DNA of 64,000 nucleotides. Source: Amphibalanus amphitrite (taxonomy: Eukaryota > Arthropoda > Thecostraca > Balanomorpha > Balanidae). Under the pieces are notes generated by a model. The model was not told the DNA's origin, made no database searches, and saw only the letters and a list, made by a program, of their open reading frames with translations. Made by a program: the position numbers and the translations under genes. Shown here piece after piece: positions 51,901 through 63,900 of this stretch (positions are counted from its first letter, which is position 1; the number at the start of each line of letters is the position of its first letter). The DNA lies in assembly GCF_019059575.1 (NCBI RefSeq), contig NW_024881592.1, forward strand, positions 1 to 64,000, in the 5' to 3' direction.

Positions 51901-54900
51901 GTTGCGACACGTGTCGAAATTTTTATCTTAAAAAAGTATCATACAGACGAGTATTTAAACACAAAGATGTTTATTCAAACCAACGAATAAAGCAACGCAA
52001 CCAACCTCATGCCAACCAACGTCATAAATCAATCGGTAATCTGCACCGGTCGTGGTGACAAATCTGCACTGATTCACACCTGCAACATAGCCTGCAGGAA
52101 TCCGCACCAGCCATGACACCATAGAGGCTCCAAATACCTATTACGAAAACATTGAGAATGCTTCATTTCTGTCGCTATGGGTAAACTAAATTGAACAAAA
52201 GGGCAAAAATTCCCTGACCGAACAATGGTGGCTCATGTGTCTACAAAAATTTTATTTGACAACATGGGTGCAGTGACAGGAATTACATAAAACATCACCT
52301 CACCGCGTTCACTGGTTGAGTGCCCAACCAAAAATTAGGTACATTTAGGTAATTTCTTGTTCAAAGCATAATGCGGTTTTAGTGTGCAAATGCTCATTGT
52401 TCAGTCCGTCTATATGTACATACTTATAGACGTCAATTGACAGTCAACAAATGAACAGTGTCTCCAACCTGAGACCCTCTAAAGCCTGGTTGGAGGTTCA
52501 ATTGAAAAGAAAATGAGTGACATAGGTACATAAACCACACTAAAACGCCAGCAATATCTGCACTGATCTTTCCCATAATCACTCACCATACCAGTAAGGA
52601 TGAAAGCCATGTCCAACAATCCATATCATTTCACTGTTTGACTTCTTATTATTCGTATTTAACACCACAGCAGCTCATTATATACTGCACACGCAACACT
52701 TATACGCCACAGCTCAGCTCCTTCACAACGCACACGTCCTCTCCCTTCTCTGACTTGGCACAGACTGAACATGGCGGACGCAGAGGGGCGCACAAAATGG
52801 CGAATTTTTTCAATTAACTAAGGTCTTTGTAATGCTACAACAAAAAGGGCAGTAAGAAAACTAAGATTGTGAGTTACAACATGCGTTTGATGTGTTAGTT
52901 AACACGTTATCCCAGAAAAAAGGCAAAGGAAGCATAAACAAAGAGGTTTGTCAAATAACACGGCATGGTTTGCACGGATAATATTTGTCGGCTTACAATG
53001 ATGTTAGCTTTTCTGCTTCGATGAAATGGATGTGGTGTTAGGTTGCAAACATATGTGTTATCTGACCCGTTTTTTGCAACAACGTGTGTTTTAATACTAG
53101 ATTTTGCTTGAAGAATTAACTAACTGGTTTGTTAGCATTTTTTACAGTGTAGTGTCGAGTTGCTGTCCGACCGGGCGGACCAGTCCGGGGTGGGTTGGCA
53201 AGGCCGTCTGAACTAGTGCAGTGGTCAGACTCGCCGGCCCACGCGCCCAGTCCGCCTTCACCAGAATACAGCGCAAAGCTCACCACGTGCGTTGACCGGG
53301 TTGGGTTGGCCTGTAATACTCGTACAACACAATATAGCTCGGTCAGACCGCCTGCAACACAACAACACAAGACAACACACAACACAACAACTCAGCAAGT
53401 CCGCGCATAGCAACGCAACATAACACAGTTCTGCCAGTCAGCCCGCGGCAAAACGCACTCACGACGGCTTTAACGGTTTCACAGAAGTCCCGTGCCCCTC
53501 TTTGATTTACATCACTGAATGGACTGGTGTGTTATTTGGGGTTTTAGACACGTTTTCTATTTTTCGCGACAATGGCCAGACTCAAAACATGGGAGCAACA
53601 CCGCCACGAGCCTGGTGAGGTGATCGAGTCCATTGGCACACAGCATCGTTAGCTGTTCACTGACGTCAACATCTCTTCTCACTGGTGGCAGCTCTCCCGG
53701 TCACTGACGCCGGTCACCCATACGACAAAAATCATATTCAGAAGCATAATAGTCTTATTGTACTACAGCTTTGAAGTTTTTTTAATGAGCTATTTTTGCT
53801 GCACTAATTGCATGACTTTTTATGATCCGTGACAAAGCATTTTATTGTTTTGGACGTTTTTTTTCAGGGACCAGCGACCCGTATGTCAAATTTAAGCTCG
53901 GTGGCAAGGTGGTCTGCAAGTCGAAGATCGTCTACAAGACGCTGAACCCTCTCTGGGACGAGTGGTTTCAGATTCCGATCGACGACCCCTACGTGCCGCT
54001 GCAGATCAAGGTCGGTGCCCGGAGGTGACAAGGATAGGTCGCAGTTCGTGACTCGTTTTTAACGTTTGATTGTTGATGTTGAAACTTGTACAGATGTTTG
54101 GAGCACAGTTTGGAGCAAGGTGACGGCCAGGATTGTGCCGTCACCTTGGCTGAGTTGTGTCTCGGTAAAATTGAAAATGTACCGTAGTTTTATTAGTATT
54201 TTCAAAACTTTTTGACACCAAGATGCACTAGGATTGTACAGCCTAATTTCTTACGAAGTCAGCCGTTATCGTTTGACTATACATGACCTGATGTTCCCAA
54301 TAATTCGCCAGGTGTACGACCATGACTGGGGCATGAACGACGACTTTATGGGCGAGGCGGAGCTAGACCTCAGTACCCTGGAACCCAACAGGTGAGCAGC
54401 CTCCATCGATAACGTCGATTCGATGAGGCGGAGCGGGACCTCAGTACCTTTGAACCTAGCAGTAGCGTTCGCCGATAATTATCCCTAAGTTAGCCGATTA
54501 GTGTTTACATTTGCATGTTCCGATTACGTTTACATGGGATCTAGATGTTTTATAACAGCTATCCCTAAACCTCGATTTCGTAATAATATTTTAGGAAATA
54601 TTCCTATAACATGAGACGATTTTTCTGCAGAGAAAAGTATTATGATTTATAGATTGTTATTATTTGAAATCTACATATTACTACCTGCGCTGCCTGATGG
54701 ACCAATCCAATATGTTTGCTGCAAACAATTAAACTACTATAATCGCTCTTAACCCTCGCCGGCCGGGGGGGGGGGCGGGTGCCGCCCCCCCATAGGGTTT
54801 TTTCGCGATAGCTCCGAACACGCTGGCGATAGAGAGCTGAAACTTGGCATACCTGACCTTTGATCCAAGCCGGATCTTTTGACACCAACCGCATTTTTGG

Positions 54901-57900
54901 GTCAGGTCAGGTCACTGACCTATGACGTCATAAGTGAACCTCTGCACGGTCTTCAGATGTCGCAACTTCGCAACGCCCTCACTGCCAGAGGAGATGTCAC
55001 AGGGAAATGAAACTTGCAGGATCTAATATCCATTATGCGTCCCACAACTTGTATATCTCGGATTTTTCCTAAAGGTCATATGAGGTCAGGTCATTTTCGT
55101 GACCTCACCATTATAAGTCAATGGGGAAAAATTCAAACTGCTATTCTGGCGCCGGGAACGATCTCCAACTATCTCAAGCACACAGAATCGTGATTTGATG
55201 CACTCCTTGCAAGGTTAGATGCGTCACTTTTGCAATGTTGACCTTGCGTGACGTCATTTATGACGTCATCAAGGTCAAATTAGTTTTTCGTCAAAAACTC
55301 TTGTTCAAATTGAGCTAGCGAGTCGGGAAAGGCACCAATGGACTCAGGAAGGCCTGCCGAATCGAATGATATGCGACATGACCTCTTTCGACCAACTTCG
55401 TGACCTGGGGGTGCTGACCTGACCTTGACCTGAGGTCAACACCCCAAGTTGACCTGACCCGGACAAAAAGTATATCATTCGACGCGCCTGAGCGAGGCGA
55501 ACACGATGCTGCCAAAATCGGCGCTCTGCGGCCGTTTTTTGGCGAAGTTATTCACCAAAAACTGAACCGTACCCTGGGGCACTTGACCTGACCTCAGAGG
55601 TCACCGGTTGACCTAGGACCTTAAAATCGGGTACCAATCTCTGCGTCTCGTAACGGCGCACACGCTCGTTTTTTCCGCGACGCGCTAGCTCCACCAGGGG
55701 CGAAACGGCGAGGGGGGGTCGTACCCGCCCCCCCCCCCCTCGGCCGGCGCGTATGTAGAAAACCAATAGGTCCGGCGAGGGTTAAGAAGTATATTATTTT
55801 ACCAGCGCTGTTCTCCTCCTGTTTTCAGAGAGCAGGAGATGACATTGAACCTGTCCGACTCTGCCAAGTCGGGCGAGCAGGGAAGCATCACACTGGCTGC
55901 CAACCTGGTGCCAAAATCCAAAGAGGAACGGGAGCAGGTCAGTTATGCTTTGACGTAAAACCGGGACAGGGAGGCTCACACAAGGCGTGGTCGTGTAACG
56001 GTTCGCAGTTGATTGTATTCGGAGGATAAGCCTGATTTGGACTAATTATGACATTTGGACATTCTAACTATGCCGTGACATGAGCTATGACATGCCTCTG
56101 TTCTTCAGTTACTGTCTGTTTTCTGTCAACTCTGGTTTTGCTAATGTTACTGAATGATTGTGGACCTCTGCATACCGCGGTATGCAGATGTCTATGGTGT
56201 TATGTAAATGCATTGAAATATGCGTAGGAAGAAGGTACAATACCGAACTATCAATGCCAGGAAGGAAGGGTGGACAGATAATGGTGCCAACCTTACTTTT
56301 AATACTCCTGTGGGCAGGAAGAGGTCGTTGCCTTGTTCCGGGAAGGGCATGGATAGATAGCCAGTTCATGGTCAGTTCTCACAAAAAAAGGATGTGGACG
56401 TTACTGTGGTAAAAGGATGTGGACGCTATATTCACTGTAGTGTTTTTTATATGGAACGTTCAGAGCTATTATATGAATTTATTATCACGCATCTAATTGT
56501 ACCAGCTACGCAATAGTTGATGCTCAGCAACCATCCAGATGTGTGTGGAAATCGCAGTTGATAATATTTTTATATAAGCAAAAGCTACAAAGTTATTCAC
56601 ACCAAGCAATCCGACTACAGCTAAATGCCTTCTTGGAGGATGTGTGCAGTGGAACACCCTTAAGTGACCACCTCTGACTCTGGCGTGTATTCAGACAATT
56701 AGTATCTTGAACATCGAAATTACACTCATTAGACATCGTTGGGGATAATACCGCAGGTGTCACAGACAAATGATTGATCCGGTTTGCTAGACTTGAATTA
56801 TCTCCAAAGGTGTCATTAGGAATGCACCTCCGAAAGTTTGCACTGTTTTAGATTATTAGGTATACTTATTGTTAATTTTTACCCAAGGCGTTTTATATCG
56901 TATCCTTCATCATCTTTTATCAACGCTCTGAGCCTATGTCTTTTTTCCTTTAATTGCATGACGTCTTGGTCTGAAATAGATATGTGATTTTCCAAGCACT
57001 TTGATTCCATAACCATGATCGATCATTGTTTTTTTGTCATAACTGATTACTGAATGTACGCTGAAGCTTTTGAAATAATTAAGATAATGTTTCTGACGGC
57101 GTCATCGCTGCGCCAGACGCCGGATCCTGCTGGTATCAGGGACTGGCTACGCAGGCATAGCTTCACGCCGACAGATTGTGTCACTAAGGCAAGCCAGCAT
57201 TCATTTATATAACCACGAGCATGTCTTCTGGACCCTGATAGCGCTTCTGGGCTATGAAATAATAACGAACGGGCTTCAACCAAACTAATCAGCTGCTTTA
57301 AAATGTACTCTGCCTGAAACACGCATGTCAGATTGCGAATAAAATCACAATGCAGTAAATAACACGCAATTAATTTCGGGGACGGGATTTCTTTGCACGC
57401 TCGCAATGCTCACTGGGCTTGAGTGTTCTATAGATGCGATCGTATCTTATTGTGAAGAGCAATGCTTATCTTTGTGCGCGTTGGCAGATGGCTAGTATGA
57501 AATTTATTGCACTGATTGGCACCAGAAAACCCTCGCACTGCAGTGAAACACGATGTAAATACAGTTTTCACGGCACTGAACTTAAATGGAATAGCTTTGG
57601 GTAGCTGCCGCAGCAGCATACGATGCCGATGGCCACGGGAAAATAAGCTATTGCGCAGGGCGATGGGGCATGCTGTTTCGTTCAGCCTCCCCGCGAGCTC
57701 ACCGTCATTGTGCAGCATTGAAGCTTGAGTTTTGGGGCCTGTTCACAGCTGCATTGGGCCCCAGCATATGACTATCACTTGAGCCCCTTTGCCGGTCCCG
57801 TGTCAATTCACAGTGCCACTATGATACAGGGCACAGGGCTCTAGGCCAACCCAACCAAGTCAAACAAACAGCTACTTATGGATAACGCAGGAGATGAATT

Positions 57901-60900
57901 TAGAGTAACCCGCCCCAGATGTATCATACCCGACCTTTGGTCACTCATGTACTTTTGTTGCCTGCTGCCTGGGCGATATGTCACGCGGCTGGGACTGTGG
58001 GTGGCTGTTTTTAGCGTACCCTCTTCTCGAAAGGTGGACCACGCCGCCGTAACCTGACCTGCCATTCAAATATCGACCACCCGTCTTTGATTGCTGAGTC
58101 TCAGTATAGGAACATATGTTTTGTTTGTTGTTTGGTTGGTGAACCATCCTTGTGGCGCGGTGTCCGTAACTATGTGGTCCCCCCCCCCCCCCAGCTGGCC
58201 GGGGCGGGCTCCAGGAGCACAGACTCGAAGAAGCTGAAGAACCAGCAGTGGAGCAGCGTCGTCACCATAGTGCTGGTGGAGGCCAAGGATCTCATGGCGA
58301 TGGACTCGGAGGGGACCAGTGACCCTTACGTCAAACTCAGGTACGAATTGTAATGAGCGTGCAATTTCGCAACGAAGCTATGCTTTTTTGTTTATATAAC
58401 CTATCATAAAACAGAGACATTCTGGGCCTAAAGAAAATCTTACATAAACATAGCGGCATACAGCAACTGTACAGGGCACAGCCCTTCCACGACGAAGCTA
58501 CATAATTAACAGAAGGAGCCTCGGGTGGTATCATTACATTAGCCTGCATGTAGCCCTTCCCATTACAGGTCCATCTAATTAGCAAATTAATCCTCGGCCT
58601 TAGCGTACTAGTCTGATGACCTCCGGTATGCGTGCTGACCCCCCCCCGTCCCCTACCCCTACCCCTCCCCATCGGACAGGCTGGGTGCCGAGAAGTACAA
58701 GAGCAAGGTGCAGGACCGCACGCTGACACCGCGCTGGCTGGAGCAGTTCGACATGCACCTGTTCGACAGCGGCTCGCAGATCCTTGAGATCGAGGTGTTC
58801 GACCACGACGCGCGCAGCAAGGATGATTTCATGGGAAAGTGAGTAGTCTGGTCTGGTTTGTCTGGCTGGGGATTGTATAGGGGGGGGGGAGGGAAGGAGG
58901 GAGGGAGGGAGGTCTGAACGGGCTGGGGTGTCATGCGGCAGGGAGGGAAGGGTCGGGAGTCAGGGAGACGGTGAGAAGTCTGGGTGGGATGCTGGAAACT
59001 GGGGAGACTCCGTTTTCAAAAGGATTGATTTGGTTAGTAGAGTTTGTATGCATATATTTGGATGCTAATGGAGTTCAGGACAGCACATTTATAATTTTAA
59101 TGAAATCTGAGTCCAGCGAGTATAAAAATGAACTATGCAATCTTAGCACTGGCTCGTACTGAGACAATATGTAATTCACGAGTTTCCTTTCTTTTAATGC
59201 GTCTTGATTGTAAGAAAAGAAAAACGTTCGCCCTTGCCTTGTAAACTATGTGTGATCTTCCCTTTGATATCACCCGCAGGACGACGGTGGACATATCGAA
59301 GCTGGAGCGTGAGAAGACGCACCGTCTGTGGTGTGAGCTGGAGGACGGCGCCGGCTCCGTGTTCATCCTGCTGACCGTGTCCGGCATGACCAACGTGGAG
59401 ACCATCTCGGACCTGCTCACCTACCAGGAGGACCCCGAGCAAGTGGACACCATCCGAAAACAGTTTGTGAGCGAACACAGAGCGAGAGGAAGGAGGGGGA
59501 TAGGGAGAGGGATAGGGAGAGGGAGAGATGGTGTAAGGGATCTAGCATCGCGAGGGGTGGAAATGATTTATGCAGGAGGAACTTATGTGGATTACTACTA
59601 AGTTTAATTTGGGACATATTTTTGCAGGCGTTACTTGAGAGCGGAGAGACTAAATTTCCGGCGGTCGCTTACCATTTCACTTTGGGTAGTGGTTGAAATT
59701 TATCCAGGCTGTGACATTTCATACAGCCGTGAAAGTACCCCGCAATTTCCTGGAAGTGTACCACCGGAGCGATATTTGCCGCCCCGCTAGCGCCGCGGGG
59801 TAAGCCAGCTGGCGAATATGTCACACCACCGTCGCCGAGCCGCGGCACGGCCCCAGGGACCGGCACCGGTGGCCGGTGTCACACGGCGGGACGTGGTCGG
59901 TCGGTGCGGCCCCCGGGGGCGCCAGAGGTCATATTGGACTGACCTGACCGGCACCCGCGCCCCCGAGAGTCGGTCGTGGCGACAGACAGACTCCCGGTGA
60001 CATTTCCCGGTGTCGGCCGTTTCGGGTTTTTATGGGATGCTGGGGGTGTCGTATAGAGACGACCTGACTCGGCAGAGACGATCTGCTGTAATTTAATGAC
60101 GCTCACGGCTGGGCTGGGGAGATTAAGTGGGTTTTAATTGAAACACTGGGTTATTTAGAATGCAACGAGACTCCCTGAGACATGCATTTTGTATTCGGAC
60201 GGTTCATGACATTTGACAGTTCGTCCTTCGTTTGTTTGATCTGGCTTATCAATATGCGAGTCACATTCACACTTACATGGAACTTGAAAATGCTCCCATT
60301 CTTGTCAGTCGGGTAAGCGCAGCGGCTCGCAGTAAAATGAAGCTCTCTACTCTCCCGTTTGGAAGTTCCCACCTGACGTTGCACTGTTTCCGCTGTTACA
60401 GAACCTGCGGAACACGCTGAAGCAGGTGAAGGAAGTTGGCCACCTCACGGTGAAGGTGTTCAAGGCCATGGGTCTGGCGTCGGCCGACATTGGCGGCAAG
60501 TCGGACCCGTTCTGCGTGTTGGAGCTGGTCAACTCGCGTCTACAGACGCAGACAGAGTACAAGACCCTGTCGCCGCAGTGGAATAAGATATTCTTCTTGT
60601 GAGTCGTGTTCTGTCAGTTATGGGGTGTGTGTGGACATTTGATGTTCGCAAACAGCCGCTGGCTCTTTATCGTAATCCTAGAAAGTCCGCGGTGCTAGTG
60701 TGTGGGCTATGAGCTAACTGGCCCAATATAAGACATTTGTAGCATGATTTTACCTGGAAAGACTGCGATAAAACTTCTTTAGGATTTGTCCGAGAAAACA
60801 ATTGATCGTGCTAAGACTGAATCAACGGTGAGACCGAGAGTAACAATGTTAGACGACGATCATAAATCGGTGACGTGTGCTGATCTTTTGCAGCAACGTG

Positions 60901-63900
60901 AAGGACATCCACAGCGTGCTGGAAGTGACTGTGTATGACGAGGACAAGGACCACAAGGTCGAGTTCCTCGGAAAAGTGTCCATCCCTCTGCTAAAGGTAA
61001 AGACCAATCGAGCTTCTTAAATTATATAGGTAGTGTATGTCTCGACATAAGGTAAAGACGTGTCGAATTCCTCGTAAAAGTATTAGTCCCTCTGCTAAAG
61101 ATTAGGCTGTGCTAGATTGCTGTGACTCCCGCATGTAACATTTTTCTGTTGATTTACGGAGCTGCCAAAGTGTCAAACCGAACCGCTAGTTTACAGTATA
61201 TCTGCAGAGCTCGCGCTGCCTGTTGCCGGTCCATTTGTCCGATAGGGGGCCATCGCTCTGTCTGTATCGGACCGGTCGGAGCAGCTCAAATCCCACCACG
61301 GGCGATATGTGTCTCCTCCTCAGATCCGACCCGGAGAGAGACGATGGTACGCGCTCAAGGACAAAAAGCTGCTGGGCAGAGCTAAGGGCAACAACCCTCA
61401 AGTGATGCTGGAAATGGACTTAGTCTGGAACCCGGTAAGCACTGAGGAAATGGACTTAGTCTGGAACCCGGTAAGCACGGAGCAGTACATATTGGCATAA
61501 TCGTGACTGTGTCTGTTGCGCACACCGTCCTTTTTCGTATGCTATTGGCTATTGCTTAGCTCATAACTATTTATGCCTGTTACCATCTGTAAGGCAATCC
61601 TTGAATGTCTTTTGTGAAAGAAGAACTGCAATAACTAAATGTCGCTTACTACTTTTGTAGGAATGCATAATTTTGAATAGACTTATCTTAACTGTTGATT
61701 CACTAGTTCTTGCATTAGGCGGGTATGCCTTTATTTCCACAAAGGAAAATAACACCTCCATTTGACATATTCTCCATTTGGCACTCATAATTATTTCAGA
61801 CAGACCGCAGCTCGAGTCGTTGGATATAATCGGTTTAAGCTGCCTGCCTGCTGAACTTTGATAGAGCTTCCCGGTCCACCATTCGCTGCGCTTTATCCCG
61901 GCTTGAGCCGCATGGTGTGATGTGATGGCTGGCACAGCCGCGCTATCTTAGAAAGCGTATACGGAAATAGGTTCGCTGACAGCGGGAACGTCTCAGTTCA
62001 TAATGTCATATCGTAGTTCATCGCAGCTATTACCGTTCATCGTTCGTACTGAGCATGTCTGCATAAATTATGCATCCTGGAAATCAATATCACTTTTCCT
62101 AAGTGGGTGGAGATGATAGGGAGGAAGCCAAGTAGCGAGAGCCTTATTTTCATCGCAGAGAAAGGAGCGGTCGACCGCCGCGGTCCGATAATCTATACCG
62201 AGGGTTAGCGTGGCTCGCCGTAGCCGTTTATCCTGCCCTCCAAAAGTGGATTCCACAAACAAAACACCCGATCCTGGAGTATTGACAGGTCGTGATGGAG
62301 TGCCCCTCCAAAGAGCAGATAACAGACTCGGTGCGGCCCGGCTGAGGGTGTTTGTACGCCAGCAGCGCGCGATCGAACCTCCTCATGTGGTGATTTGTTT
62401 TTCTCCGGAGAGAATCTGTGGTTATAAGTATATTGCGTTGTTCGTTATTTCAGGAAGATAACTCAGATAAGTCTCAGAATACTTCTGATAATTGTCAATG
62501 TGACTGTTGCTATATAACACTAGAAAGTGGTTGGTCAAACTGTGTGTCTCACTGATTACAGGAATTCAGGAAACCTGTTATCCTGTACAGTATACCTATA
62601 TGGTCGCTGTCTTCCGCAGTTTCTTTACGTGTATATTTTTGTGGAATGTCTCGAAACTGCGATATACACTGAACACTCCTTGCTTTTTTGGTTGGCTTTC
62701 ACTGGACCACGACTTGCACAACGCTCGTACGTCAACGTTGTTACCTCATGGTCTTGGTGTTCCTAATTTCCTGCCATTTTTCATCAATGATGTGGCTGTT
62801 TTGTTTCATTGTGTCGTCGTCACTGGTTAGTTGCTTCTGTTGATGTTATATTTTGTTGACATCATCTATTTACCTTCAGGCACGGGCAGCGATTCGCACG
62901 TTCAATCCGCGCGAAGAGAAGTATACCAGGCCAGAACTCAAGTTCAAGAGGGCAGTCTTCATCAGAAATGTCAACCGGCTCAAAGAGATGGGCGCCGGCT
63001 TCGCCGAAGGGGCAAAGTTCATCAAGTCAGTTCACTGATCACACAGCAAAAGTTCACTGACGCTGAACTCTGTGTGAATATGCATAACAACTAAGTCGTA
63101 CAGATGTCATGTCCACTCACATAGACCATGCGTTGATGCTCAAATGCTTCTCATTTTTACGTACTTACATTACTTTTGACTTGTGTTTGTTTATATTGTC
63201 TGTTGACGGAAACGTCACTTTCCCGCCTCAATGGATGATGAGATACTGGCGCCACCCTGGACCTAACTATGGCTCCAGTGCTACTTCCTCAAAAGCCACT
63301 AGCCAACTGACCAAACTCCTCTGGGCATCTGCTGTGTCTGAATATCAAACGAATGCACCATGCTTACCCACTCACACCAGCCCCATTCGCTTGTACACAG
63401 GAGTATTTTCGACTGGGAATCGAAGCCGCGTACGATAGCGGCCTTCTTCGCCTTCATGCTGGGCGCATACTCGTTCGAGCTGTATATGGCTCCGGTGGCA
63501 CTCCTGGTCGTCTTCTTCAAGGGCTGGGTGGTGAGTGGTCTAGGGCTCAGGAGCATGGCAGTGGGTCGTTGGTCACTTCTGCTGTTGTCTGCTCGGCTTT
63601 TACTGTGTGGTGGTTGTCAGATGTATTTATCCGAGCCGTACTAGCTTATGAAGCAATAAGCAATGCGAAAGTAATTCGGTCACCGAGTTTCAGTAACCTT
63701 TCAACCGACATTCAAAAGCTGCGCCCTATTCTGAGAACAGCTATTTAGCAGCACTACCGATCCCAGCCTATCATTGAGGGCGCCCTTGTACCCGTGCTGG
63801 CTCGCTGCCGACTGTAACCACATGCTGACGTGCTCCTCAGGTGAATCTGGTCACCGCCGGGTTCCGCAGCGCCGACGACGACGACTACGTGGCCGACGAC

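Noticed and set aside
54423-54460. Second copy of the C2A exon 3 end
   Set aside because: A short imperfect duplication in the intron without splice acceptor; not an alternative exon.
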